Position numbers and translations under genes: made by a program
Shown here: one piece after another, positions 23,614-36,200 of the stretch
Layout: every line of letters begins with the position of its first letter
Numbering within the stretch: the stretch's first letter is position 1
The notes under the pieces: model-generated
What the model was told of the DNA's origin: nothing
Database searches by the model: none
What the model saw: the letters and a program-made list of their open reading frames with translations, nothing else
Assembly (NCBI RefSeq): GCF_007655135.1
Contig: NC_045128.1
Location: 26,568,811 to 26,632,810 of the forward strand
Source of the DNA: Punica granatum
Taxonomy: Eukaryota > Streptophyta > Magnoliopsida > Myrtales > Lythraceae
Length of the DNA stretch: 64,000 nucleotides
Direction: 5' to 3'

Positions 23614-26159
23614 CTATGCTGGCACGGCATCTGATTCTCGAATACTGCTGTTTTTGCTTTTCCTGTTCCAGATTGGAGTGGTCTCAATAAGCTTATGAGG
23701 AACAAGCCGCCTCTCCCGCTTAGTGAGCTTCTTAAAATTGCTTACTCTCAGCTTCGCGATCTCAGCCTCCTCTTCCGGTGTTATCTCCCTCACAACCACT
23801 GTAAGCCTGGACACCGGTCTCATTTTGATTCCGCATCTTCCTTTGCTATGGGGGTTCATTCTCTTCTTGTAGAGCCCCTTCCCGACAAATGCCTCCGCTG
23901 CAGATCCCCAAAAAAAAGAAAGGAAATGAGCACAAACTGAGTGAAATGAAGTCTTGTGATACTCAGTTCTATAGCTGTAATCAGTCCAATGATTTACCAA
24001 CTAGAAGACGGTCGGCATCCAACCCGTGATTGTGGGTTGCATTTGCCCGAGCCGAGTGTATGACCTGCAAGAAGTGGTTACTATTGAGTATCAGTTGCAA
24101 AAACTAAAAGTTAAGTCATTGTTAGTTTTTTTACATCCAATGGTTAGACATGCATTCTTCAATACTCAAATTCCAAGTTCAATTTCCTAACTGATTACAT
24201 TATCAACAAGTGCAATTCCGTCCTCCGCAGAAGCAATTCGAATTTTTAAATGCACAGAGAAACCCAGAACATTCAAGCTCGCCTACAATTCTTCGCTGTA
24301 CAGAAGGGGAAAAACTAAAAGGTCAGAAGGAAAAGTTTTCTCCTATGATAGCATCTTTTCCCTTCTCTTATTTGATTTTTATTCCCTTTGACTGCCTATT
24401 TTGTGAGAGAAGCTGAGGAATCCAAGGAACCAGAGGAGCATCACCTGATAAACAATTTTCGCAGCTCGCTTCACAGTTACTTGCAACTGTAATAATGCAT
24501 CTTCGACACGCATTCCACGAACCAATGTAGCCACGAGGTTGAGTTTTTTGGGGCTCTAACACCAAGAAAAGAGCTAACTTAGGTGGTATTTGTAAGACGA
24601 AATATATCAATTACTAAAAATGTTATCTACAAGTTATCTTATGGAAAAGTAATAAAAGGATTTTTTTTTTCTTTTGGTTATAAAGAAGAATGAATGGAAT
24701 TGACAGACATTCAAAGAGTGGTTTTGATCACCAATTACAAGAATCGCTTAATTTACTGTGTAGAATTGCCAAACCTAATGACCAAGTGATTTTTGTGACT
24801 GAACGGGTCCTATAACAGAACTTTGGACCATTCCTCTTCCATCCTTCCTCTCCTTTTATCTTCTTGATAATTGGTAATTAACCATTCATTAGCTAACTCA
24901 TATGCACTTAATTGATTAAATTTATTAAACTTAGAAACAGCGGGCATGAGTACAAAATACTAAGAACCTCAAGAAAGAGATAAGTATCAAAAAGTCAACT
25001 ATTCAGTCAAATTAAACGGAGTTCAAGAACAGAACCTAGAGAAGCCAGTCAAATATACTGATATCTGGTATCACATATATATCTGTGTGTGAGAGTGTGC
25101 GTCTATATATATATATATATATATATATATGCAGCATATGTGTGTACATTTTCTCAAATAGAATCAGAAAAACAAAACATTGGACAATAGCTATGAATTG
25201 TATCAGGCACCATCCTTTCAGCAATATAGAAATTGCACACTTGGAGATTAAGGGCCCTTTCAAAGTATGTCAAGTTGTTCATACTATAAAATCAGTGTAT
25301 GTGGTTATTGAACCTGACATTCAAGGGGCCCTAAAACACAATTTTCAGACAAGATGTTCTTTCAGTGACCAATATATCTCAAAGACTAGTTTTAATATGC
25401 TTTATGTTATGCTATACTCGGCTGCTTTTGCAAAGGGCATCTGAAGAGGAATACCCTTGAAACTACTGCTTATGCTGCATTTTATGAACCAATGGAGCAT
25501 CCATCTATCTAAGAAGCATGAGTTCTTGTTTATTGCAGCGAAAATAATTCAACCTCATGTGACCTTAGAAAAAGATTAGAACATGTAATTACAACTAACC
25601 TGCTTTATGCCCTTCAGAACCGCTTGAACTTTAGCTGGTTTAGAAACTGATTTCTGAGCCTCAGTTGCTCTGCCACTCGTTATCAGAGAAGGTGTTAGAG
25701 GGGATGAAACGGGGGCACCGTCGGATGAACTGGCCAGTAGCTTTCTCGAAGTGGATATCCACTACAAGAACGAATCAAAGATGCAGAACGCAATGAGAAT
25801 TCGAAGGAAAACAGGAAAAGAATGATAAGGCTGGTGACCGAGAAGGATGTACAGTCCACAAACAGGTTGCCAAATGAATGACAGAGTCGGACATAACCAA
25901 CTGTTCTAAATTACGCTTTGCCTCGTATTGAACTTACAAAAGTGAAGAAACAACCTTTGCATCACAAGCTTCACACAATCATTAATCTAAGAAAAACCAA
26001 GAAATGCCCGGAAGAGACCAAAGCATACATTGAGCTGTTGATGCTGATAGAATGATCTCGGAACCGCTACCGAAGAAGAGGGGCAATGTCTCCAGAGTCT
26101 TTGCAAACTTCCAAGCGGGTCACTCCTCACCTCCGCAGCTCCAAACACTACATCGAGGA

Positions 26160-26195
<36 letters not shown>

Positions 26196-26395
26196 CACAT
26201 TACCAACCCACTTCACGACGATAGCAGAGCTAAGAAGAATGACCGACCCACAGAGAGAGAGAGAGAGAGGACTGTTTTACAAGATGCAGAGGAACCGGTG
26301 AAGCTGCGAAACGCATCAAAGCTGGCAGCAGTTCCCACTCTCCTCCTTCCGACATAGCCGATCACGGACTGCAAATGTCGATGCCACCCCACCAT
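23614..26395 (-). CDS. Ribosomal protein uL22 (L22p/L17e family), organellar, probably mitochondrial
   Basis: Nuclear gene for large-subunit ribosomal protein uL22, which lines the nascent-peptide exit tunnel. Six exons in transcript order: 26395-26281, 26147-26029, 25761-25600, 24555-24445, 24064-23998 and 23897-23614, giving 285 aa. The N-terminus MVGWHRHLQSVIGYVGRRR is basic and amphipathic, like the organelle presequence of the plant family I remember. The conserved domain starts near residue 145: VQAVLKGIKQSPKK, VATLVRGMRVEDALLQLQVT, KRAAKIVYQVIHSARANATH, AEAFVGKGLYKKR, RLTVVVREITPEEEAEI and the diagnostic end VPHKLIETTPIWNRKSK. Exon 2 was placed by frame and by its QHQQLN/WISTSRKLL junction, so it is slightly less certain. 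Intron 1 holds a (GAAA)n tract. The promoter has two site II motifs, typical of ribosomal-protein genes. Confidence 0.9.
25104..25130. repeat. (AT)n microsatellite
   Basis: An uninterrupted run of TA dinucleotides in intron 3 of the uL22 gene. Confidence 0.9.
26158..26194. repeat. (GAAA)n microsatellite
   Basis: Nine or so tetranucleotide units lie in intron 1 of the uL22 gene, just outside exon 2. On the coding strand this is a TTTC tract that can serve as the polypyrimidine tract before the acceptor at 26148. Confidence 0.9.
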
Positions 26396-26660
26396 CTCTG
26401 AAAATCAAGGACCGAGACTAAAGTGGGCAGCTAATCTATATTCTTCTTTTTTTTTTTTGGGGGGGGGGGGTGTAATTAGCTATCTATATTCTTCAAAAAA
26501 CAATCCATGCCCAGCTAAATTTCTGAAGCTTTTTCTCCGCTCGCGAAGAGGGCGAAGTCGGGGGGGACACAGAACGAGGAGCAGTAGCAAAGGGTAGACG
26601 ACGAGCAGAAAAGGGTTTAGGGAGACGGAGAGAAGAGCATATGGCATTGTGAGAGAAATG
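26396..26660. other. Presumed leader of uL22
   Basis: Contains a T-run followed by a 12-base G-run (26446-26470) and purine/pyrimidine-biased sequence consistent with a 5' leader on the minus strand. There is no separate gene. Confidence 0.4.
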
Positions 26661-26675
26661 AGTCAGGCCCCGCCC

Positions 26676-26698
26676 GGCCCAGTATACAATTATGGGCT
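26676..26698 (-). promoter_or_regulatory. Paired site II motifs in the uL22 promoter
   Basis: Read on the gene's strand, AGCCCA (26693-26698) is followed by TGGGCC (26676-26681), about 290 bp upstream of the start codon. Paired TGGGCC/T elements are typical of plant cytosolic and organellar ribosomal-protein promoters, which fits the gene assignment. Confidence 0.5.
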
Positions 26699-26700
26699 TT

Positions 26701-28043
26701 TCAATGAGTCCTCTTTAAGCCACGTTTGGTCCGTCTCGTGGGATATAGGACATACAATTATTAGGACTCGATTGGACTTAGTGTCCTCCTAATTACGTGT
26801 TTCGAGGATTTTATGATGGTAGTCTCTCTTGGTAAGAACATGTCATAAGAGTGAGCAATGTGTACACTTGATAATTTCACTTTACTATCTTGTATTTGAA
26901 TCGTTTATTAAAGAATGATCTCTTAACTTAATTTTATCAATAAGTATCTGTAAATTAGAATTCTATTAATTTTTATTTGGCGTGAAGTTATTTTCATAAT
27001 TTTATGTGGAATAGTTAATTTAGTGATAAATCAGTTATCAGTTTTAATCTATTTAGTTAATGCATTGTAATTTAAATACCACTAGGGGTGAGGGTGCGCT
27101 TCGTTGCGCCAGCCCTGATTGCAATGCAAGAGTATTATATATTTGTATTATTATTTCTAGAATTATTATATCACATTTTTTTTAGTACGATACTTGAATT
27201 TATTGAATAAAACTTCCAATCATTGCATAATGCATGAAATATTAAAGATTTACATATACATATATATATTAACGAAATTTGAGTACTAAAAATATTATAA
27301 ATTTGTGTTTTTTAGTATTGGGGTAGAGGCCTTTTTAAACAAATTTGATTTCTTAATTATGCTTTACATATGGAGAGGTAGAACCATTTAAATAGAGAAA
27401 ATAAGTTAGAAAAAGGGAAGAGAGAAGAAAAGGAACTATGTACCTATATGTGGTACAGTTAATACTACAATCTTATCATCTTTATTCTAGTCTCAAATAT
27501 TTTGAACTAAGTATATTATTTATATTTTTATACCGTTATTTCTTGAATTACGATACTATATTGTAATGTTTTTGCAAAACATTGTAAAAAATAACAAATG
27601 TAACATAGAAACCATAATTTACTTCAACAATATTAGTCTAAAACATATAGATGCTTGAGTTAATCAATAAATTTAATAAAATTAAACGATCTTATGATAT
27701 TATTCTTTTTTTTAATTGATTAGTTGAGATCTTACAAATCTATTACTCATGATGTTATTTAAAAAATATATATGTAGAGAGAAGGATTTAATGATAATAA
27801 ATTTTGCTTAAGAAGAAAAAAAAAGTAGAAGAAAGAATTGCAAGATTAGTTAGAGCCCAAAACATCAAAATTGAAAAAAAAATATTATAAGATTCTAATA
27901 GCACCAAATTCATTGTTTCCTTTTGCACTAAGTAAAAATTACGCATAGTATCAATTTGAGGAAAATAAATATACACATGAATATCAAAATGATATTCTAC
28001 TCTACTTTTGCAGGATGTAATATTTTTCGTTAAATCTATATGT
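26701..28043. other. AT-rich intergenic stretch with a Helitron terminus
   Basis: Very AT-rich, without a convincing coding region. A reversed Helitron 3' end is present at 27082. The open frame at 27788-28096 is low-complexity and not supported. Confidence 0.5.
27082..27116 (-). mobile_element. Helitron 3' terminus
   Basis: On the minus strand a GC-rich stem-loop (GGCGCAACGAAGCGCACC) is followed by CTCACCCCTAG ending at 27082, with a host T beyond it. This is the classic Helitron 3' end. I could not place the matching 5' end with confidence, so only the terminus is annotated. Confidence 0.55.
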
Positions 28044-28044
28044 A

Positions 28045-28330
28045 GCAAAAATATCTTAAATTTGAAATTTTTTTGGAGGATATAAGAAGAAATCAAAAGA
28101 AGGGATAAAGATGAAAAACATTTAAAGTTTATTGGAAAAATGTAAAAATGGGGAAAGAAAAGGGTAAAAATAGAAAAAAAAAAGTGATATGCTGCTAAAA
28201 TATCTTAAATTTGAAATTTTTTTGGAGGGATGTGAGAAGAATTCAAAAAAAGGGACAACGATGTAAAATATTTAAAGTTTATTGGGAAAATGTTAAACAC
28301 GGGGAAAGAAAAGGGTAAAAATGGGGGGGG
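28045..28330. repeat. Tandem duplication, about 149-bp period
   Basis: Two diverged copies start at CAAAAATATCTTAAATTTG (28046) and CTAAAATATCTTAAATTTG (28195) and run in register through GGAGGATATAAGAAG, AAAGTTTATTGG and GGGGAAAGAAAAGGGTAAAAA. The second copy passes directly into the poly-G tract. Confidence 0.8.
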
Positions 28331-28366
28331 GGGGGGGGGGGGGGGGGGGTGGGTGGGTGGGTTGGG
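28323..28366 (+). repeat. 27-base poly-G tract with GGGT repeats
   Basis: 27 consecutive G (28323-28349) are followed by T, then GGGTGGGTGGGTTGGG. It is highly likely to form G-quadruplex in vitro. Homopolymer length is also the least reliable kind of sequence, so the exact count may be an assembly artefact. Confidence 0.85.
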
Positions 28367-28453
28367 AAGAGGAGGAAACTGGACAGGTGTCCTTATTTCC
28401 TTACAAATGAGATAAACAACAATTATAGAATATTTATAAGATACTTATTGTGT

Positions 28454-28694
28454 GTTTGGTTTTAGAGTTAAGTAGAGTTAAGTTTTGATTTTAATTGGGT
28501 TGTAATGATTGTATTGTTGAATTATGAGAAAAAATGTGAAAAAGTAATTAATAGTTGGAAAAATTTAGTATTAAAAATTGAATTAAATGGTTAAAAAAAA
28601 TAAAAAAATAAAAATTGTATTATTGACTTTTGTTGTATAGTGAATAAAGTTAAAGTTAGAGTTAAAATTTTAAAAATCGATTTTAAAACCAAAC
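28454..28694. mobile_element. MITE-like element, GTTTGGTT family
   Basis: The ends are GTTTGGTTTTAGAGTTAAG and, inverted, TTTTAAAACCAAAC, giving an 11-bp terminal inverted repeat GTTTGGTTTTA. Inside are the family blocks GTAATGATTGTATTGTTGAATT and AATTTAGTATTAAAAATTGAA, shared with 5855-6196 and about 50705-51027. Confidence 0.6.
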
Positions 28695-29427
28695 GGATCG
28701 TTAGCAATTTATTTGGACTTGATTCCCATGACAATGACTGGGAATCTAATAATCAAATAATATTAGTCATGCTAATTAATTAATAGGAGAAAAAAGCCAT
28801 CTTCTTGTATGTTTGAAATCAATCAATCAAACAATGCATATCGAGTATGTAAAAATAAACCAACTTACAAATCAATGGTGCCTTCGCTTTCCCCATATGT
28901 GATAGATATATATAAACAATTGGCTTAATGTAATGCATATTAATTAAGACAATTAATCTTAAATCATTATTGAACTTTTAACTTACTCTAATTAAATATT
29001 ATTGAGATTATTATTTAAAATTTGAAATTAACAATTGAGAAATATTATCATTTTTATAAGAAAATTGGTGTTTCAAATTGTAAATAATTACGAATAAGAA
29101 ATGATATCTAGAAATATAAAAACGAATTTGTAAGGCACAAGGAAAACAATCACAAGCTATTAGAACTTATAGTCAAATATGAAAAGAAAACAATATTTGA
29201 ATAGATGGATATCCTATAACCATTTTTCTAGAAAAAAATTTTGAGTGAATATTCGCGGTAAATTTGCATTAACAATTACATTAATATATATTGCATATTA
29301 AATAAGAGAATTAGTTGCGAAACTACTATTGAACCATTTATAAATACCCCTGATTTTATTCAAGATTTTAATTGATCTTAATTTTGAATTTAATTATTTA
29401 GAAAATGTTATTATTGTTACTATTATC

Positions 29428-29453
29428 CTACTACTACTACTACTACTACTACT
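29428..29453. repeat. (ACT)n microsatellite
   Basis: About eight CTA/ACT trinucleotide units in intergenic AT-rich DNA. Confidence 0.85.
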
Positions 29454-29919
29454 ATTATGGTCTTGTAACTATAAGAAAATGATCATATGTATATATTACA
29501 CTATGCCGGAACCTTGGGCGATGCCACAAGGTCTAGAATTTTTTAAATTATTTATTATTCACATTTATATCAATTCATGTAATACTGTAGGTAGCATATA
29601 GATAAAAAAATAAATGATACAAAAGAATTTCTATGAACAAGATTTGTTAATTTACTCTCAATTGTTCCTAATATGAAGGTTGTTAATTAATCGAATTATT
29701 TAGGGTCCTTCACAATTATATTTGAAATTGGTCGAACTTCGTTCTTCCCAATCCTAAATGCCGATCACATGAAAACATACCAACTTTTGATTTTGTATCA
29801 TGTTTAGTACAAATATCAATTTCGCTTTTAACTTCAGTGATTTGCTAACGTGGCACTTAACTATCCCACATGGTTCACCGAAATTAACCTAAATGGGCTC
29901 TAACATAATCTTTTAAATA

Positions 29920-30316
29920 GGTTGTTCTTGGACCCTACAAAAACTGTGGTGGCCTTCGGCGCCCGACCGCCCAAATAAAATAAGAAATCGTGAAAGTAAA
30001 AGGAAAAGGGCGACCAAGAGTTTTTATTATATAAATTTCAAAATTATTATTCAAAATCTCTTATCTTAAGTAAGGTCTCAAGTTTTAATCATGTGAATAA
30101 ACAAAGTCCAAAAGAATTTATTAAATAGGTGGTTAGTGACTTTACAAAAATAATGGTAGCCTTTAGCGCCCTATCGTCCAAATAAATAAAAAGTCGTGAA
30201 AGGAAGAGGAAAATGAAGCCAAGAATTTATTTTAATATAATTTTCAAAAATTAAATTTAATATCTTTTCTTTTTAAGTAAAATATTATATTTTAGTTATG
30301 CGAGGGGAGAATATTT
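29920..30316. repeat. Diverged tandem pair, about 206-bp period
   Basis: Two copies of a roughly 190-bp unit start near 29920 and 30126. They share in order TACAAAAA, GGTGGCCTT/GGTAGCCTT, GGCGCCC/AGCGCCC, CCAAATAAA, CGTGAAAG and TCTTAAGTAA-like blocks. They look like two insertions of one short repeat or an old tandem duplication. Confidence 0.6.
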
Positions 30317-30532
30317 ATGATTAATAGAGAGTTTTCACGCACCCACTCTCCTCCATATTAGGACCTATTTTCATTATAGGTAAATAAATGGGACACTAAT
30401 GATGGAGTCGCCAGGGATTTTCTACTCTGAATAGTGAATACAACAATTAAATATTGAACGGCTGGACCTAAAAAATTTTATCATAATTTTTTTCATTGAT
30501 GTTGGCAGATTGGGCTCCCATCCCCACAACAG

Positions 30533-30616
30533 ACGTGGCTCGGAGTGAATGGAGAGCTAGCTGGGCTCCCCTCCCCTCCCCTCCCCTCCCCTCCCCCACC
30601 CACTTTATTAACGTGT
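30533..30616 (+). promoter_or_regulatory. Two ABRE-type cores upstream of the LEA gene
   Basis: ACGTGGC at 30533-30539 and ACGTGT at 30611-30616 are both ABRE cores bound by ABF/AREB bZIP factors and are 78 bp apart. ABA responses usually need two such elements or one plus a coupling element. They lie upstream of the CT-rich leader of a LEA-14 gene, which makes them plausible. Confidence 0.5.
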
Positions 30617-31217
30617 AATAGATAAAGACGCTCCCTAGCCTTGGCCTGACGCTCCCGCTATCATCTCTCTTCTGTATTCTTCTCCTTCTCCTTCGCCATC
30701 ATCTTCTTCTTCTGCAGAGCTTCTTTCTCATCTAAGCACTCACAGGTGAGCTGAGCTCTGTGTTCACTTCGCTCCCATATTACTTCAGGGTCTACTCTCT
30801 CTCTCACATTAGATGATGTTCTACTGATCGTGGTGATCCGGGTCCCGATCCGGGTCTGATCGGGGGCTCGGCCGTCCTGCTTATGCCTTTACTCTGGCAT
30901 TGGATTCGCTAAGACTCATTAGTTTACTGTAAAATGATTGCTCTGCAGTGGAAATGATGACTGATTTGTATGCGTGTGATCCATCACGAGTCTCTCCATT
31001 TATCCCTTTTAAGAGCTTGATCTTGTTACTGCATCTCTTATCTTCGTCCTGTTGATTTGGGTTCTCGATCCGAAACCCGCTGATCAGATTTGCGCCGGTT
31101 TGAGTGCTTGATAATGTGTTCTAACTTCTGGACCTGTTCTTTCTTTGGGATAGGACTGATTCTTGCATTCTGTGACTGTGTTATTGTTTTTTTGTTTTTG
31201 TTTTTTGGAACTAAGGC

Positions 31218-33295
31218 ATGGCATCCTCTGACAAGCCGGAGATTGTCGATCGGGACGTGAAGGACAAGGACAAAGATGGGGAGAAAGAGGAAGGGCAGGG
31301 TGGGTTCATCGACAAGGTGAAGGACTTCATCCACGACATTGGCGAGAAGATCGAGGAGGCTATCGGGTTTGGGAAGCCCACTGCAGATGTCACCGGGATC
31401 CACCTTCCCTGCATCAATCTCGACAAGGCCGATATAGTCATTGATGTACTCATCAAGAACCCCAACCCTGTCCCCATCCCCCTGATTGATATCAACTACT
31501 TGATCGAGAGTGACGGGAGAAAGTTAGTTTCGGGACTGATTCCCGATGCTGGGACGATTCACGCGCGCGGAGAGGAGACGGTGAAAATACCGATGACCCT
31601 GATTTATGATGATATCAAGAACACTTATGATGATATCAAGCCTGGGAGTATCGTTCCTTACAGGATCAAGGTCGATCTAATCGTGGATGTTCCCGTGTTT
31701 GGGAGGCTAACTTTGCCGCTTGAGAAGACTGGAGAGATCCCGATCCCTTACAAGCCTGATATTGATCTTGAGAGGATCCGTTTCCAGAGGTTCTCGTTTG
31801 AGGAGACTGTTGCTATCCTTCACCTGAAGCTGGAGAACAAGAACGACTTCGACTTGGGCCTGAACACACTGGACTATGAGATCTGGTTGGCTGATGTCAG
31901 CATTGGCGGGGCAGAGCTCCAGAAATCTGAGAAAATTGAGAAGAACGGAATTGATTACATAGATATCCCAATCACTTTCCGGCCCAAGGATTTTGGGTCT
32001 GCTCTTTGGGATATGATTCGAGGGAAGGGGACGGGTTACACAATGAAGGGAAATATTAATGTGGACACGCCCTTTGGAGCGATGAAGTTGCCGATTAGCA
32101 AAGAGGGAGGAACTACTCGCCTAAAGAAGGAGGATGATGATGACGACGACGACGACGAGGTATGTTTGCTCCACATCTTCTTTTTGATATGTGAAGGGAC
32201 TTGTTACTCCGATCTGAAGTCAAATATAATTTTATACAGCAAAAAGTATTTGTCTGCACAAGTTGAAAGGAAATTGTGACAATCATATGAATAGGGCTGG
32301 AAAAAAAATCAGTACTGCTCTCTTTATCGGTGAATGTTATACGCTCATCTTTAGGCATGACATTTGCTGCCCTTAAATGTCGTCTATTCATGTGATATCA
32401 AAAACTAAAAAAGGTTTCATGTCATAGTGGAAGACATGTTATTTCTACTGTCTCGGTTCCAATCTTTTGGATGTCTTCATTTGATAATGATTTATTAAAA
32501 AAGAGGTCATTCTGTGAATGAATGGACTTTGTCGATAAGAAGGCGTTTTTATTGCATATAGTTAAACTTCATTCCTGTACTAGTTTTGCAAACGATGTAC
32601 TGTCTTCTCGCATGTCCTTCTACTTGTACCTTCTGATCTCAGATATGTGAAATTAAGATGTTATACAGTAGAGTCGTAGGATGAGCAAATCATAGAGGAT
32701 TCCTGAGTGCAAGAAGAAACTCAGTGGACGGTTCCACTTTGAAATGAACTTGGAATTTCATAGTTGTTCATGATCTCGTATGTTAGAGTTCAGGATCTCG
32801 TATTACGCGACTTGAGATGATTTTGGACTAGTGAAAGAGACTGCAAGTTGCTTCTTACAAATTTGTGCCATCACATATTCCAATAAATACTGGTTTGCTG
32901 TGCTAGTGTATTTATCGACTGGTTAATTTCCAACTGTTTGGATCTCTCTACTATGTAGGAGCTGCTTGTTTTTTCATAAAGTTCTTTACTCTGTCAATGG
33001 TTGGTCAAGTTGGTTCGGGCTGATGTCTTTATGACATCTTGGGCGCAAATTGAGTGGAAACAGATCGGAATGAAAGCAATGTAAAAGAGCAGTCTCGACT
33101 CTCGTCTCCTATTATGCTTGTGTTCCATCTCTATTTCCATTCTTCCATACTAAACATGGCATTTTAAGTTCCAGAGGTGGTAAGGCCCTTGATTGGCAAT
33201 AACTATTATGTTTGGCATCAAGCGTGTGCATGACCGTGCACTCCATCTTCCTGTCACTCATATTTTCTATTTTCTACGTCGCTTTGCAGGAGTAA
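31218..33295 (+). CDS. LEA-14/WHy-domain desiccation-related protein (LEA_2 family)
   Basis: Group-2/LEA14-type late embryogenesis abundant protein, similar to the Arabidopsis protein I remember as At2g44060. Such proteins are cytosolic, folded beta-sandwich proteins linked to desiccation tolerance. Exon 1 is 31218-32159 and exon 2 is only 33290-33295 (Glu plus stop), giving 315 aa. A charged N-terminus (KDKDKDGEKEEGQGG) precedes an amphipathic segment. Two WHy domains follow, the first with NPNPVPIPLIDINYLIESDG and the second with ENKNDFDLGLNTLDYEIWL. The end is acidic (LKKEDDDDDDDDE). The leader intron probably runs 30746-31215 (CACAG/GTGAGC to CTAAG). If the 1,130-bp second intron is retained, a 353-aa form with an unrelated tail is produced. 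The exon-2 acceptor TTTGCAG and the two-residue finish fit the family end. Confidence 0.93.
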
Positions 33296-36200
33296 TCAGT
33301 GAGCATCGGCCGGAGTTGCTTCAAGACATTCAGTTCCATTTATCTATTTGTAGTCTTTAATGAATAAGAACATACTGGGCGGTTTTTGATCTCTGGCATG
33401 TGAACTTTGGAGAATTTGGTGTGTGTGCCAATTATATCTGTGTGATGATCTCCCCTTGTCATAGCGAGCTCGGGTATTCTGGCCATCAAGAGTTGGAATC
33501 GCGTATATTTGTCCTAGAACTCTGATGATCCAGCACCGCCGTTGTAGACATCTTCTCCATCATTGGTTTGTTCAATATGTCTATGATATATTTATAAGGG
33601 ACTCTTTGATAGGCAGATACATATTTATTATCTGTTCGCGTTATAATCCTTCTTTGCAGATGGGAGTTTGGGAGTTGATCCAGAAGCACATTTTTGTGGC
33701 CTGTCCAATTTCTCATCCTCATTCCATCGTTCTCTCTCTTTTTCTTTTTTTTTTCTTGGGTTAGGTAACATACCATCGTTCTTATTTGATTCTAATCCCG
33801 AAAATTGGGCCCTAATGACACCGCCATAATTCCTTAATCATCCAATTTAAAATCATTTGCCGATCTAATTCCACGATCCAATGGCTACAAACTCGTCCCC
33901 GTTGAAACTGATGCGATGGCAGTCTGTTATATTGGCTAGATAGAAAAAGATGGATGGCTGCGAAGTAGTAAAAAAGAGGGACCAAGAGCAACCTGTGGTT
34001 GCGGTTTCGAAAAGTGAGTCGGGTCGCTTTTTGATATCAATGCTCAGCCTTTATATAATAATAATAATGATAATAATTGATTGATTGGTTTCAGTTTAAA
34101 AATTGAGGCTTGTGAACAATCATATTGTATAACCATATGTATGACTAATAGGCTCACTCTGCGACGTGTAACTAAACTATGGATTATGAATGATGGCTAA
34201 CTGATGCTTACAAATGAGGATTTGTTTGGGGGAACTGACACAATCGATACGTTTGTAAAGCTTTGTTACACAAATTATAATTTGTCACAACTTTGTACAA
34301 GAAGCTTTAAAGTTAAAATAAAATTATACTGACCACCAATTTTGAGATAATTCACTATTTTGATTTTTTGCCATAGGATTTAATCTGTTTATTTATCTTA
34401 CTTTAGGTGATTATTTATTATTATCAAAAATATTTCTTAAGAAAAAAATTTAATATGAATACTTTCATCTTTTTTTTTTCCTCCTCAAATGATTGAATTA
34501 ATATTTTTTTCATGAAATATCTTTCTAGTTTTCTTTGTTTCATTATTTTAAATGAAGTATAAAACCATAAAAAAATTATATCTTTTTGGAATTAAATTTT
34601 TACTATTGTACAAATGAAATTATGAGTTCGTTCTCACTATCTTGAAATCTAAATGGGATCCATCAAATATCTCAATAAAGTTACCAGCTATTTGATTTAC
34701 TTTTGATTTCTCTTTATTTGTTCGTACTTTATATATGAGAAAATCTATATGATAACTAGTGTTTTTCTTATTTTTACTACATATTAAGTGCTTTCATATA
34801 TTTTATTTACAAAATATTAATGATTTTTTATAATATTTATACAGATGAAAATTATGAAATAAAAAGTATATTCTCACAATCGTGAAATCTCAAAAGCAAT
34901 AACATGTGTTGATATGTTTTACGCTCGATTTTTACATAATTCACTCGAAGACAATTATTTTATTACGTATCACTAAATTTTATACATTTATCAATTACTA
35001 AGTGCTTTATTTTTATGCTTTGATTAATTATAAGTGTTTTCTTTTTGTTGCGTTAATTAGACAACATTTATTACCTCTCAAGGTAATTTTACTATTATAG
35101 ATAGTTGAAACAAATATTGTAGGAATGGATATCTTTATTTTTAGATATTAATTATTGTAACTATCTTTTTTTTTTAACTAGCGGTGCTCTTTATTGAACA
35201 AACGACTAAAACACAACTAGCCCATGTGACCAGTACCATTACAAGACTAAAAGCCCATAGTACAATAGATCCGAATACAACAGATCAAAGCATATTATTA
35301 TATATTACTATTACATATATTAATCGCGGAGCCTGGACACTGCACAAGATAAAATGTGATCTTTTATTTCGCTAATTTTATTATATACCGGTATGTGTTA
35401 TAAATTATTGAAAATTATAATTTATATTAATAACAATATATTATTAATTATATAAGATTAATACTAATTTAATTTTATGAATAAGATAAGAAAAGGATTA
35501 CATAAAAGAAGAAAAATATATATATAAAAATATTCCGACCACCGCAAAATGAATTTTTTAATTCAACGTAATCAAGATTCATATGGTGGTTGCATCATGT
35601 CCTATATCAATCACATATATAAAATGGATGAACACTAAAATACTACAAAAGTTTATGGTAAGGAAAAAAATGTAGAAACTTGAAGAATACATCTTCGGAA
35701 GTCTCATTGCAAACATACTAACATACACTCGCGCAAGCGAAAAATTGAAGAGCTCTAGTGATAGCAATATTATTTAGCGCTTGATTAGTCACAGTTTATG
35801 TATAGCACCTCCACTATTTATAACGTATTATATAAAATAATATAGATAATACATCATATCTAAATCTATATAAAAAAAATGATACGATTTGCTTTTTGAA
35901 AAGTAAACGTATAACTCATCATATTTATGAAAATATTAATGAATTTATTTTTTGGAAAGTAAAACTATGACCTTATATGATTTGAATATTTTTCAGAGTC
36001 GGATCACAATTTATGTGTGATACCTCAGCTATATATAAAATATTTATGAAATATATTACAGAGTTTGTTTAAAGGCCATGATTGCCCCACTGAATCCCCT
36101 CCCCCGATCAATCCCTGGTCAAATCCATACCCTCTTTCACTAACAGAGGCAGACTTGAACACTGGTCTGCTTTGTTGTAACATTCAAATTAAACATCTCA

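Larger units (their letters stand above)
28367..29919. other. AT-rich intergenic stretch
   Basis: Apart from a MITE-like element at 28454-28694 and an (ACT)n tract at 29428-29453, I see only AT-rich sequence and no supported gene. Confidence 0.5.

Noticed and set aside
25085..25444. 119-codon plus-strand frame
   Set aside because: It starts in an (AT)n tract inside an intron of the uL22 gene and has no recognisable protein features.
26052..26357. Plus-strand frames with KKERKKERKK tracts
   Set aside because: This is translation of a (GAAA)n microsatellite opposite the uL22 exons.
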